Positions 40,281 through 52,380 of a DNA stretch of 64,000 bases are shown here, piece after piece. Each line of letters opens with the position of its first letter. The stretch's first letter is position 1. The notes below the pieces were generated by a model, which ran no database searches, was not told the DNA's origin, and saw only the letters and a program-made list of their open reading frames with translations. The stretch comes from Ephydatia muelleri. Taxonomy: Eukaryota; Porifera; Demospongiae; Spongillida; Spongillidae. The stretch is from positions 1 to 64,000 of the forward strand of contig JABACO010000011.1 of NCBI GenBank assembly GCA_013339895.1, written 5' to 3'. The translations under genes and the position numbers were made by a program.

Positions 40281-40725
40281 TCCACAGGTACATGTATGTT
40301 GAGTGAGCTATATCCAAGCCATGGACCACTTGATGTGGCAAGTCCTTCAATCGACATATGTTCGGAGGCAAAAAGCCATTTCACTCAGTTTTTCCCTCAG
40401 TTGTTTCAAGGATTGGGGACCAGTATCACATCAAGCTAAAAAGTTGTGGTCCCTTGCTTATAGTATGTGAGAGGCAATACCTAATCATCTGCCCCAGTGT
40501 GTTTGCATACAAGGCACATAAACATATATTTTGTTCCTTTTGTGATCATACTGTACACAGTTTGTACATGTACGCACATAGCTACTGTTGATAAAATGAT
40601 ATATATTACATTATTTTTCTTACAGTTGACAAATAAAAAAAAATGAGGGCTTCATGTATACATGTACGTACATGTATATCTACATGAACATGTCCATTTG
40701 TGTGAAAGCTCTTCAAATACTGTAG

Positions 40726-42664
40726 GTTTCCAAGGAGGAAGAATTATACTCAAAGAAAAACTTTTACTCTTTGGAGAAAAGGCCTCACCACATTCTGCAC
40801 TTATCATCTCCTTTTATCTTCAAGAACTTGCTTCCTGTACCTTTGAATGCACTGAATGTGGGCAGTCTTGAACCCATTACACCAGGCTCAAAGATCCATA
40901 TCAACAAATTTAGTTCTGGAGCTATGACATTTCAACTACGTGTGAAGGTAGATTGAACAATATTTTTTTGTTATTGTGTATGAAGCTACTGTTTCAATAC
41001 ATTTTTGGAGGGCCATTTGGCATGGTGGACATGAGCACAAAATGCTGTACATGCATGTGTTGGTGGATGGATTTATGTATGTGGGGCTGACATTTACTAA
41101 TATGCGACCCTCACTGGTGTAAATGTTCTTTTCTCTTTTTGTCACATCTGTGTGCAAATGTATCTTCATGTGGTTTCAGATCAAACTGGAGGGAGTGACC
41201 TGGATTGGGGATATGGATGTAAACATCAATGAACCAGAGACTTCCTCATTTATTATGTCTAATCCAGAGAAGTGTGATTTGGTATGTGCTTTTTTGCAAT
41301 GCATATATTTTTGCAATGCATAATATACCAATTTATTTAAACCACAAGAGAACATGTGGTTTTAATTACATTAATGAATTGATGCAATGGGGACTGCTGT
41401 ATTCAGAATCCACGTTGCAATGGAAATATGTATTTGCCTATAGCTTTTATAACATCAATCATGGTGCACTGATTTAATTGGACAGAAACTGGCAGTACAT
41501 AAGGAACACAAGAATGGTCTCTTTATACTCCCGGTATTGGATTGTTAACAAGACTGGATTGACCTTAGAATATGAAGTTAGATAACTATGGACTGTGTGT
41601 GAGGATCTACATGTATGTGTTGTCAATGTGAGAAGCCTGTGTATGCTGGACATGTACAAAATTATATTCTGGTACATGTATTGAATTAGTACTATCCTGA
41701 AGAAAATTAACATTCTAATTTAAAATTATTAATGTGAACCCTACCAAACTGTTATTATTGTCACTGCTCTTGTAAAAATTACCATGGAGGTATTTTGCAT
41801 GGCAGTATTTTTGCATGGCGGTATTTTGCATTCGTTAATACGATACATCAGAATTTATTCTTCAAATACAATTGAGAGAAGCTATCAAGCACAACTGTAT
41901 AAGTTATATCTGTAGGTAGACTAAAGTGATGCAAATATAAAGGCATATCGTACAAACATTGTTGTAATAAGAAGTAAACGTATTTCTAAATACTGCTGTG
42001 GTATATACATGTATGTACATATGAATGGCAATGATAGTATATGCTAATACCGCCATGCAAAATACCGCCATGCAAAATACCGCCATGCAAAATAACGCTG
42101 GCCATATAGCATCTGGAATTGAAATTCTGCTGCTCCTTGTGAATTGCATAAATGTCTCATGGGATAATGTAAAATTATAGACTATGCATGGTATTAGATC
42201 TGGAACTCACTCACATCACTGTACAGTGTATTTTGAAACTTTTCTTTGTTGTATCTTAGTGCAAGAAGAGTAGAAAGGATAGGAACTACAGTACTACAAT
42301 GTGATTCATCCACCAGCAAAACAAGCTCTTCTGTTCTCTCACAAAGAGGTAGGAAGGGACTTCAGGAAGAATGGGGACGGTGTGTAGCTGAAGCCTAATG
42401 CTGTAAAGTGGACTCGTAGATGAGATGATTGGTTGCAGCAAGAAAGATATTTGTGTTGTACATTTATGTAGTTTGTTAGTGAATGTATATGTGTGCATGT
42501 TGTGGTATACATGGCCTGAAATTCTTTCCCTCTAGACACGTGTTCGTGTCAAAAGTGCGTTGCAGTGTTCTGAATGGTCGAAACATTTTTCACTTGATAC
42601 CGTTGGGCATGGAGGCATACATGTATTTACTTGCATGGTTGGTGATGGCCCACTACAATATCAG
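40726..42664 (+). CDS. VPS13-like lipid-transfer protein, three recognisable exons
   Basis: Exon 40726-40947 follows TGTAG and reads VSKEEELYSKKNFYSLEKRP, then SSPFIFKNLLPVPLNALNVG and ITPGSKIHINKFSSGAMTFQ. Exon 41180-41281 reads IKLEGVTWIGDMDVNINEPE, SSFIMSNPEKCDL. Exon 42536-42664 reads SALQCSEWSKHFSLDTVGHG and ends at a GTGAGT donor. The order PF...NLLP, a beta-rich middle, and SEWS..FSLDTVG is characteristic of the VPS13 adaptor-binding region, where the protein recruits organelle adaptors. VPS13 proteins are giant bridge-like lipid-transfer proteins at membrane contact sites. Exons 5' and 3' of these were not recognised; a complete VPS13 has thousands of residues, so this is a small part or a relic. 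Subfamily cannot be assigned. Confidence 0.5.
41796..42095. mobile_element. Inverted-repeat element with ATGCAAAATACCGCC motif
   Basis: Two tandem copies of GCATGGCGGTATTTTGCA-like sequence at 41796-41832 are mirrored by three tandem copies of ACCGCCATGCAAAAT at 42050-42092. The spacer is about 220 bp. Clustered terminal repeats of this kind are seen in some MITEs. It sits in an intron-like stretch of the VPS13-like gene. Confidence 0.7.
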
Positions 42665-43188
42665 GTGAGTGTTTGCTAATTAAAATGCAGAAGTTGTAAA
42701 TTCTGTATACATGTGTGTTTGGTACTTTGAAACAGCACATGAATGTACTTTTTGTTTCTTCATTATGCAAACTTAAACTGTACCTTGTTTCAGTACAGAT
42801 ACAGTATGTGCTCAAGCACAGATTTGTACACAATACAGTACTTGTAATATGTTCTGCATTTGCAACACTCTTGCATATACATGTATATTTACAGCTACAG
42901 ATAGATAGGGTGTAAAAGGTTTTGGTTGGATTTTCCCCTTGTTTGTGAGCTCACTCATTTAGTATTGGCACCATGTCTTATTACAGTACTGTGACTTACA
43001 CCTAAATTGACCTGATCTTCTTCATTACTAAATATGTACATCATCCTGTGAATACGTATTCTTATTATCAACTTCTTTGATATTTATTTAATGCTAACAC
43101 AAATATAATATTAAATCATCAATCATACAGAAATTTATTATATATTTATATGTATACACTAACCATAATAAAACACACTTAAACACTA

Positions 43189-44800
43189 TTAAAGGTCAGC
43201 GAAGGAAGGTAGTGTTCCTCTGATGGAGGCTGCATTTCCCCTTTGTACAGCCACTGAAAGGTGCTGGAGCAGGTAGGTGTAGCTTTTTGTGTCACCAGTT
43301 GTGACACTGATTTTGTGACCTAGCTCTTTAGGAAGATCAGGGAAAGAGGGCCAAGTACTCTAGGTGTTTCTATGGCAGTAGGGGTGGAAACTAAACCTGG
43401 CTGTCATTCCAAATACAAGTACTTGGTCATTTTAAGGTCCTCTGCCAGACTGGCAACAGCACATGATGCCATAGAGAACTGCACCAGGTGAGAGGGAGCC
43501 TAGATGTCCACACAGGTAGCATCTCATACCAAAAGGTTTCCACACTTCTGTGGGACCATTGTGATGCCATCAGGACGTTTTTCATCAGAGCAGTCTAGGC
43601 CTGTGGGTTCAAGTCTGGATGAAATGTGAGCAGTGGTCAGGGCTCGATAAATTTTTTCATTCAGGGAAGTATGGCGATAGTGAGGACCAGCACTGAAACG
43701 ACAGCTGAGACCATGAAGTCCTGACTTGTCAACTGTTGCACTGCAATGCTGGCAAGAATGTGGGTTGATCCGTGGCAGAGACCAAATGCTACTCTGACGG
43801 TTTCATTGTCCATTTATAGACCCAGTGAAGAGTTTGGAACATCATGAAGCCAGGCACTAGACTCCTTCCTTGAGACAGCTAGTACTACTAGTGGTGCCAT
43901 CAGAGGCTTGATCTAACATGGCTGCAGATGTGGCCTCTACCCTTGGGGTATCCCATGTCTTTTGTAAAAGTGGGACGCTTTATCTTGAGGGGGGGATTGC
44001 TGATGGCCATGTGGCTATGCAGAGATACATGTAGCCATGTCCTGGTGGAGCAGGTCTGTGGATTGGAGACATGGGAGAAAAATCTTGCGGACAAGACTTT
44101 GAGAGCTGTGCATAGATGCAAGGAAAGCTGATGGTGCAAGCTGTGCAGCACTGTGGATGACAAGCCCCCCAAATTGGGCTGGAAGAGTGGCTTGGGCCCA
44201 GGCTGCTTCATCAAGGCAGATGGTTTGGTGATGAAACACAATATTCTTTTCAGCTGCTCATCATAGTATTGAAGAGTAGATGAGAGATAGCAAGGTGATG
44301 TTTAGGAGTTTGGGATGGCAAAAACATTGCGGAGGACAATTGCATCGTGTGAGAAGATGTGTTGGAGTTACTCACCCATAAGGCTTAACAGCCGAGTCTT
44401 CTTGGAGATAGAGGTAGCAATAGAAGTGACATTACCAATTGGGAATCCCAGTAAGGTGGCATTAGTGGGGTCTATGAAATGGGAATTGGGAAAAAGCAAC
44501 AGCATGTGAGACTGGATCATTGGTGATAAATTCAGTCTTCGCATGGTTAAGCTTTAGGCCTACTCTCCTCTCAAAAAGCTCAAATATCATGGGAAACATC
44601 AGCCATGTTACCTCCAAAAGTGACATCATCCAAGTAGCCTAGAATAAGTTGGGAGGTTAGTTAGGAGATCAGGTCATGTAAAGTGATGCAAAAAAGGAGA
44701 GGGACTAGAGGATCTCCTTGCAGCACACCTTCTGCTGACATGATGACCTTGTCTCCCCAAAACAGGGAAGATGGAGAGGAATAGGCTGAGTGCTTTCATG
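43189..44800 (-). mobile_element. 5'-truncated non-LTR retrotransposon relic (RT palm and C-terminal endonuclease region)
   Basis: On the minus strand the sequence follows one reverse-transcriptase polyprotein with many stops and frameshifts. Recognisable pieces: SAEGVLQGDPLVPLLFCITL (about 44740) and ILGYLDDVTFGG (about 44635), the catalytic YLDD; KLNHAKTEFITND (about 44545); TLLGFPIGNV; ATLPAQFGGLVIHSAAQLAP (about 44185); and SVAVQRGNAASIRGTLPSF at the 3' end, with stop at 43189. The downstream part fits the family with a C-terminal restriction-like endonuclease region, although its catalytic residues are not readable here. Such elements copy themselves by target-primed reverse transcription; this one is 5'-truncated near 44800 and dead. 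Confidence 0.75.
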
Positions 44801-45475
44801 CATACAGTACACAGCAACAACAAAAAAAAAAGGACAACTAAAATTTAAAGAAGTGTTTTAAGGCCCACCTAAGCACAATTTTATTTGACCTAAGAATTAC
44901 ATGTATGAGTGATTGAATACATTAATTAGGTAAGAAAAAGTGCATTTTGTGTACATCTCTATGGGAAGTGTTATTTTGCCAAAAGGACAGAAACAAAGGG
45001 GTTGGTTTTTGTTCTGCTAAATCAAGATCTTACATTGTTGAAGCAATATTGACCCCCAACTAAGTTTTTGGAGTTTGTAGTTAGCAATTAACAATGAAAT
45101 TGATAAAATGTCATTCATTTGCTATGAAGGTTATTCAGGAGTATACTCAGATGTACAAACCGTTGACCGGGCATTTCTCCATATGCACATCTGTATAGGT
45201 GTAGTGTATGTGTGTTACCATACAGTGGGTTAATGATATTATTGACTTTCGCTATGAAAATGGCTTTTTATGACACCCAATTGAGGAGGTGGAGGGCAAA
45301 AAAGTGGTAGACTCCATTCTTAATCAATGCTGAAATAGTACTAGTGTTTAGTGTGGTATTGATATACAGTACCAAAATATGTTATTGTGCACTTACTAGG
45401 AATGTTGTTCGATAAAGTTTCTATCCAAAAACAAAGAACATTAGTAACATTAAAAAAAACTAGTTATTCTGGTGA
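44801..45475. other. No assignable gene
   Basis: Mixed-composition intergenic sequence with an A10 run at 44822. No coding or repeat structure recognised. Confidence 0.35.
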
Positions 45476-45822
45476 ATGGGGAGGAGGGGGAAGGGGATGT
45501 ATGGGGTACCTTGACTGCTTTTTTGCTATAGATATACATAAAGATACTCCATTCCACCTTCACCTCAGAATCATAAATCTCAGTCACGTATATTTTTTCA
45601 GTGATGAGTTCTGTATTCAAATTGGCAGCTGGTTTGGAATGGAGTATCCATAACATAAAGGCAGTCATTATAGTCATTTTAAATGTATATAAAACTAGCT
45701 GCTCTCCTAAAGTAATCATTATTTGACATGTAGAAAAATTGTGCATGTAAAAGGGCCTACTGTATATAGGATGATGTTTGTGTTCCTCTCCACACAGGTG
45801 TGGTTGAAGGAGAATAATACTC
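45476..45822. repeat. Direct repeat of about 345 bp, copy 1
   Basis: Runs from GGGAGGAGGGGGAAGGGGAT through GTATGGGGTACCTTGACTGC to CCTCTCCACACAGGTGTGGT TGAAGGAGAATAAT. It matches 47313-47657 closely throughout. The copy includes the splice acceptor and first bases of the LRR exon. Confidence 0.9.
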
Positions 45823-45964
45823 TTAAAGGAACTGAACCTTGGAAGATGTAAACTACAACCAGAGGGATTGGAAGAAGTGATCAAAGGTTTCCAAGTCAAT
45901 ACCAAGTTGGAAACCCTGGACCTGTCAGACAATACCATTGATAACAAGAGAGCTTCATGTCTTG
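45798..45964 (+). CDS. Single leucine-rich-repeat exon (NLR/RNI-type)
   Basis: A 167-nt exon between CCACACAG and CTTG|GTAAGA. It reads LKELNLGRCKLQPEGLEEVI, KGFQVNTKLETLDLSDNTID. The pattern LxxLxLxxCxLxxEGLxxVxxxLxxNxxLxxLxLSxN is the ribonuclease-inhibitor type of LRR found in NLR immune receptors and related proteins, where each exon often encodes one repeat. In the family these repeats form ligand- or partner-binding solenoids. No neighbouring LRR exons were recognised within 2 kb, so it is either part of a gene with long introns or a stranded exon. The acceptor side is duplicated at 47.6 kb, but the coding part is lost there after about 20 bases. Confidence 0.6.
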
Positions 45965-45969
45965 GTAAG

Positions 45970-47310
45970 AATGACACTATACAATGAAGCATAGTGTTTT
46001 TGGGTTTTGTTTTATAAAACACATGTGGTCCTCAATGAGCACAGACACACCCACCTGGCCCTCCTGAATAGTGTAAACTGAATGCAGCAATAACATATGT
46101 TGTGTTCCACAGTGTGTATGTACATGTGTGTGTCATCTTCATATGAGTGCTTGTTTAATGTTGGTGGTACTTATGTTGGTAGTATGTATTGTGCTAGTCA
46201 ATTGAAGCATTCACTCATGGAATGCCAATTGTATGAGATGTGTGTAACAGTTCAGTCTATATGTGTATGTACTTGGTGGAACATAGATATCCACTATCTA
46301 TGGTTGGAGGCGGGGGTGATCATGAGGGAAGGGGGAATGGAGGATGAGGTCATTATTGCAGATGACATGTATTGAAAATAGTGATATTGAGAGTAGGAGG
46401 AGAGGTGGGTTTGTCCCTTTGGCCCTTTAAGTAATCAGTATTGCCATCACTCTGCAACAGCAGGTTCAGTGTTCTTCACTATTTTAGCCACTCATTGCCA
46501 TTAGTTATGAACACTTTACCTTTTGATTGAGGCACCTAGCCTCTGTTTTTAAGAAGTTAGCCTTCCCTCCAAAAAGGCCCTTATTACTGCATTGCATTCA
46601 TCTTAACCCGCATCTGGGCTGGAAATAGTTGTATGAGGTAACCTGCACTTCACCAATGGTTACATGAGTAAAGCATTATCATAATCATTCTGTGTGTTAG
46701 TCTTCCAGGCTGATTAAACAAATGAATTTGGAGTAGAGTTTGTAAACTAGACAACTTTGCTCCACTATTCTAAATGTGTGCCCATTGCCCTGGCCTGACA
46801 GAGAGCAGCTTGCCTTTGCATATGTCTAGGGGAAAAAAGCGCATGGTTTAACCCTTTGGCCCTAGGTGGTGTGCAAAAGTAATCAATATTGTCATCACCT
46901 TGCAACAGCATTGTTGTTGAGTTGTACTTGTTTGTCCAATGCTTTTTGAAATGTGTGGTCATGTAGCTGTGTGTACATGGATGGGTGGAGGGGATGGTGA
47001 AGTGATCAAGGGCAAGTCATCTACCCCTCCTCCCCACACCCTCCTTGTCCCCACATCCTACATCGCAACTAAAAATTAAGGGTAATGAACATGACACTCC
47101 TTTTCTTTAGTTCACTGTACTGCATGACGTAAGAACGACATCATACAATGACTTCATATTTGTCCATATGAAATAGCCTTACAGTACATCACAGCTCTGT
47201 ACAGTATTGTCTGGCTATTTTGAAAACAAAGATCATTAACCAATACACACATACACTAGTACCAATCCCTCTGCTATGATGCCTTTATTAATAACATAAT
47301 AAAACTGCCT
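45970..47310. other. No assignable gene
   Basis: Contains a repeated pair of phrases (TTTGGCCCT.. and GTAATCA.TATTG.CATCAC..TGCAACAGCA near 46420-46465 and 46855-46910), an internal diverged direct repeat. No coding signal recognised. Confidence 0.4.
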
Positions 47311-47312
47311 AG

Positions 47313-47657
47313 GGAGGAGAGGGGAAGGGGATGTATGGGGTACCTTGACTGCCTTTTTGCTATAGATATACATAAAGATACTCCATTTCAAACCCACCTT
47401 CACCTCAGAATCATAACAGACACATATATTTTTCAGTAATGAGTTCTGTATTCAAATTGGCAGCTGGGTTTGGAATGGAGTATCCTTAACATAAAGGCAG
47501 TCATTATTGTCATTTGAAATGTATATAAAACTAGCTGCTCTCCTAAAATAATCATTATTTGACATGTAGAAAAATGAATACTTGTAAAAGGGCCTACTGT
47601 ATATAGGATGATGTTTGTGTTCCTCTCCACACAGGTATGATGTTGAAGGAGAATAAT
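47313..47657. repeat. Direct repeat of about 345 bp, copy 2
   Basis: The partner of 45476-45822. It ends just after CCACACAGGTATGATGTTGAAGGAGAATAAT, where the LRR coding sequence is replaced by TAGATATATAGAGTACTG, introducing a stop. It is therefore a duplicated intron plus acceptor without a usable exon. Confidence 0.9.
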
Positions 47658-47659
47658 AG

Positions 47660-49052
47660 ATATATAGAGTACTGTATAGAATTGTTTTCAGCTCGCATCT
47701 GTAAACAGTCATTCTTTAAACTGATGTAAAACTGTAAATGGAATGGACCTCATTGTGAGTCTTGCATAAATGTAGTTTGTTTGTCATCGTCTCAAAGTTC
47801 TAACGATCATGGCCGATCATGTGTAGAAGCTGCAAATGAATGCAAAGATATACAATATGGGACAGTGTCCAGCAAAATCCCTTGTGGGTAGTTTTTCAAG
47901 TTTTCTTTTTTTTTTTTCATAAGCCTCTATCAAATTACATGTATTCTTACGCATCCAAAGTTGGACTATCCATCATAAAGTTATTGGGCACTGAATTTAT
48001 AGTTACCCATTCATTTCCATGCGAGCATTACTTTTCTTTTTGCTAGACACACTGTCTTGCTATAAACTTCTAGCATGCTCATTGGTTCACTTTCATAAAG
48101 AAGTGTTCACGTATATTGCTCACTCTTTTGGTGTTTAAGAACGTCTTTTTAAACTGCTGTACCTTTTATACCTTTTACGACAAATGCGGCACTATCCAAT
48201 CCTCTCCCAGAGCCCACTGCCGGGATGGGCATTCGTATAGTGTGGTATGTGGGCAACATCCCTTCTCTTCGTGATAAAGGCTTTCAGTGCCCATCCTTTA
48301 ATACTGCTGTATATGTTGGGCATATAAATAGGTCATTATTCGTTATTTGTGTCGTGTGCCTGTTCTGATGTTATCTTTGGCTCCATGCCAGTAAGAGAAT
48401 GAAACCCTTGTTAGGGGGATGTTCTCATGTTGGAGGCATTCACTCCTATGCACGGCTCAAAACTTTGATCAACCAGATCATGCAGGGGTTGCACTTTGCT
48501 GGAAAGCAACAAGCGATTCGTAAGCTACTTCACACTTCATGCAATTTGTACTTCTGGGTACAAAAGTGCCACACTTGTAACTCTATGTTTATCAAATACA
48601 ACCATATAATCAAAAGAAAAATAATAAATTTCTAATACTCTTTTGTTAATGAGGCTTTGAGATTGCACATTTGCACTTGTAAACAAATTTGATTAGTGCC
48701 AATGGGTTGATATTATGATCTAACATCATGAGAATAACGTCAAGGTTGTTGTCATTCACAAGGTGATGTACTTGGTCTCCGCCCACTCTTGAGCCAAGCT
48801 AAACATTACGTCACAGGCTTGCACACCAGTTGAGACTCCCAACACCATATGTACTCGGCACAACAGCTGTCTGCTATGATCACCTTGTATGGGAAGGAGT
48901 GTTGCTATGTGTGTCTAAGCATCACAGATGTCACACGAGTTTATCTACTCGGGAACTTCTCAGGAAACAAGAGAGGAACTTCAAAGCAATCTATGACTAG
49001 AAGATATGAGCTTATTAATTTGGGTGTACTCCATTTTATTTATTTCATTATT
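47660..49052. other. No assignable gene
   Basis: Intergenic sequence with a T11 run near 47906. A plus-strand frame at 48399-48635 (GGIHSYARLKTLINQIMQGL) has no recognisable motif. Confidence 0.35.
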
Positions 49053-49576
49053 ATATGGAACGTTCTATACGAAAATGGGTCTTGTGGATTTTATTTTAAA
49101 ACATAAAAGTTAAATCGATATATCTTCCGAAATATTAACGCTATCGGGTTCCTATTTTTAACACAACATACCACACCATTACTATATGTGAAAATCCATT
49201 TTGGTGTCTTACACATGCGGGGTACCGACGTTTCAAGGTCCGATACCCTGTAGGGTTCAAAACGGCCATATCTTCAGGTAGGAGTGTCCAAATCGGTTCA
49301 AATAGGTACCTATGTAGAAGGGTCCTACCGCTATTGATTTGTTCTGTTCGTTAATTTTTGCTTTATCCGTTATGGAGATACAAGTGTGCAAAGAAATTGC
49401 ATATTTCCCGGGCGTTACGCGCCATGAACGTATTACGAGGACGTCCTCGAGCCAGTCGTAATTACGTTAATGGCGCGTAACGCCCGGGAAATATGCAATT
49501 TCTTTGCACACTTGTATCTCCATAACGGATAAAGCAAAAATTAACGAACAAAACAAATCAATAGCGGTAGGACCCT
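49053..49576. mobile_element. Long palindromic element, truncated copy
   Basis: Starts TATGGAACGTTCTATACGAA and runs through a left arm to a hairpin centre near 49420-49480 (CCCGGGCGTTACGCGCCAT, GAGGACGTCCTC, ATGGCGCGTAACGCCCGGG). The right arm then stops at GGTAGGACCCT (49576) instead of continuing. It is at least 90 percent alike to the complete copy at 50127-50918 by eye. Confidence 0.9.
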
Positions 49577-50126
49577 AGAAGGAACTCACACCTGCCTCGA
49601 TGATCTGGTTAACATAATCCGAAACGAATTTTACCACAACTATCACAGATCCTGAGAAAAATGTACAAACGTCTTGAAAGAACCCTAATTTTTATCAAAT
49701 TTCTACAAGTGTCAATGGACGTGTTGTTTTAGGGCCATGGAAGTCACAGATAGACCGTGAAATTTTTTATTTCATAAATAAAGCATAGCTTATGATGTGC
49801 TTCACTGTAATCTTGAACGAATTTTTCATTTCTGTCCTTTCCTGATTTAGGTTGAACAGAAAAGCAGTTTGTTCCATACATCTCAATGGACGCGTACGCG
49901 GAAAATTAACGGACGTTTGCAATGACGCGTCAGGAATACGTAATGAGCGTCCTGGCAATGCTTTTAAAGAATTATATCGAATACATGTGGAACCATATGT
50001 GGAAATTGCCGGGGTGGTGCTACCATTGATGCTGATATTTTAGACTCTGGTCCCCTTCCAAAGCAGCCCAGACATAGTATGGATATACATGCTGTGGGTG
50101 GTGGCTTTCCTTTTTTATATACATGC
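49577..50126. other. Sequence between the two palindromic copies
   Basis: About 550 bp of unique sequence. A plus-strand frame at 49852-50043 reads CSIHLNGRVRGKLTDVCNDA and later PYVEIAGVVLPLMLIF. No family recognised. Confidence 0.35.
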
Positions 50127-50918
50127 ATATGGAACGTTCTATACGAAAATGGGTCTTGTGGATTTCATTTTATAACATAAGATTTAAATCGATATATCTT
50201 CCGTCGTATTAACGCTATCGGGTTCCTATTTTTAACACAACATACCACACCATTACTATATGTGAAAATCCATTTTGGTGTCTTACACATGCGGGGTACC
50301 GACGTTACAAGGTCCGATACCCCGTAGGGTTCAAAACGGCCACATCTTCAGGTAGGAGTGTCCAAATTGGTTTAAAATAGGTACCTATGTAGAAGGGTCC
50401 TACCGCTATTGATTTGTTCTGTTCGTTAATTTTTGCTTTATCCGTTATGGAGATACAAGTGTGCAAAGAAATTGCATATTTCCCGGGCGTTACGCGCCAT
50501 TAACGTATTACGACTGGCTTCGAGGACGTCCTCGTAATACGTTCATGGCGCGTAACGCCCGGGAAATATGCAATTTCTTTGCACACTTGTATCTCCATAA
50601 CGGATAAAGCAAAAATTAACGAACAGAACAAATCAATAGCGGTAGGACCCTTCTACATAGGTACCTATTTTGAACCGATTTGGACACTCCTACCTGAAGA
50701 TATGGCCGTTTTGAACCCTACGGGGTATCGGACCTTGTAACGTCGGTACCCCGCATGTGTAAGACACTAAAATGGATTTTCACATATAGTAATGGTGTGG
50801 TATGTTGTGTTAAAAATAGGAACCCGATAGCGTTAATATTTCGGAAGATATATCGATTTAAATTTTATGTTATAAAATGAAATCCACAAGACCCATTTTC
50901 GTATAGAACGTTCCATAT
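50127..50918. mobile_element. Near-perfect 792-bp palindrome (complete foldback element)
   Basis: From ATATGGAACGTTCTATACGA to TCGTATAGAACGTTCCATAT, the left half (50127-50510) is almost exactly the reverse complement of the right half (50535-50918). The spacer is only about 20 bases around CTGGCTTCGAGGACGTCCTC. No coding capacity. The flanks are TA-rich, so a TA target duplication is possible but not provable. Such long hairpins could extrude cruciforms or, if transcribed, give double-stranded RNA; both are inferences. Confidence 0.95.
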
Positions 50919-51099
50919 ATGGATATTCTGTTAGTAGCAAGGGTAAAATGTCTTCGTGTGAGATCTTCTATAATCAGAAATACATCATATGCCTGATCAT
51001 TTACTGTCCACAAACCCCCTTGATGTCTACCCATTCTTCACTTCACAAGTGCTGATTCCATCACCAGCAAACTCCATCAGGAAGCAAATCATTTCCTTC

Positions 51100-51390
51100 T
51101 TTTTTAGGTGTTCAATTCTATTTTTTCATATACTGTACGGATTATGTAGCCAGCAACATACCACAAGGCACATCTTTCTGCATCAGTTAATGGACGCACA
51201 CATGAGTCAGAAACAGCACTACTGACTGGGAACTCAAGTTTTATCAAATGTCTAAAATGTGTAAGGCTGCAAGCATGCTTTGCCTGCAAACACACCAGTA
51301 TCGTGCTGAGGAAAGAACGTTTCTGGAGTTCATACCAACGCCTCAGAACATCTGATACATTTGTTAAAAATTGGAGGGACTTCATTCAGA
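51100..51390 (-). pseudogene. Fragment of an unknown repeated protein (probably transposon-derived)
   Basis: The minus strand reads RPLTDAERCALWYVAGYIIR TVYEKIE, which resembles a motif (LT..E..AL.Y.AGY....L...YE) that I associate with multicopy uncharacterised proteins of invertebrates. Upstream it reads RWYELQKRSFLSTILVCLQA. It is short, with no partner exons found. The function is unknown. Confidence 0.35.
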
Positions 51391-52380
51391 AAATGGTCAA
51401 TTTAAAGGCATTTCCAGCATTCTACCAGTTTGTAACCCAACAACAAGTACATGTGCAAACCAAGTTAGCTGTTCTTCATTGGACATTGACTCCTTCCACC
51501 ACTCTCTTAAAGCTAATGACGTCCTAATTGCTGCACATGTGTACTTCGACTCAATCTTGAAAGCTCTGTCTGCACTGCCTCAACCGCAACCTTAAACATT
51601 ACTGAGTAATTACGTCATACTAACGCGAAACATTGATATTACCAATGCGTTTCCGATCCCGTGTCTTCAATCTATGCAACAAATCATGTTTTCAATGCAC
51701 TTCCCTTATAGCTTGATGAACCTTCAATGCTATACGCTTTCTCATTAGAAGTGCTAACTGCTATTTTGATAACAGCACCCCATTCGTTCAAGTCTGCTTC
51801 CAAAGTTCATATCACTTTCAATTAACGTTCTGATGCACTTGGATGATTTTCAATGGTCTGCAAAGTTGAAAGGTATTCCGCCATATTTACAAGTGAAACG
51901 AAGCATGTGTACGCACGAATCCAGTGAAAGGTGGTTAAAACATATGGTGTCACAGAGTGGCACAAGAAAGAGATATCTGTAAGAAGAAATGAAAATGAAA
52001 TGCTCCTGGTATATGTATATATACTAAACATGTGTGTGTGACTTGCATGTAGGCCTACACATTGTATGGCTAAACTAAGCCATACAGTAGCTGTAATGTG
52101 CATGATGGCAATGTCAACCTGAAATTGAATTCCATTGGAGGCTGATTCAGCAGAGTCTGCACTGTTGACTAATAGCCTGCTGACATGTAGGCAATACATA
52201 TAGATGAGCTCGTTCAGTTCACTTTAACTCCCTCACATAGAATCATAATTTCACTTCTTTGCAGATGAGACAAAGGACTGTAGCAAAAACAGCACTTTGC
52301 CATTGTGGTATGTTATGTTGACATTGAAAAAGTGAAGCTATTTAAACATTTGTTAACCTATGTTGAGGCCATTGCTCTTT
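51391..52380. other. No assignable gene
   Basis: Short frames only. The minus-strand frame at 51822-52199 is hydrophobic without recognisable motifs. Confidence 0.3.

Noticed and set aside
40285-40440. Plus-strand frame MLSELYPSHGPLDVASPSID after a good acceptor as an upstream VPS13-like exon
   Set aside because: It has no family motif and ends in a stop without a donor.
47240-47320. Possible tRNA or small RNA genes in intergenic regions, judged by GGTTCGAATCC-like words
   Set aside because: No sequence with both A and B box and cloverleaf pairing was found anywhere in the window.
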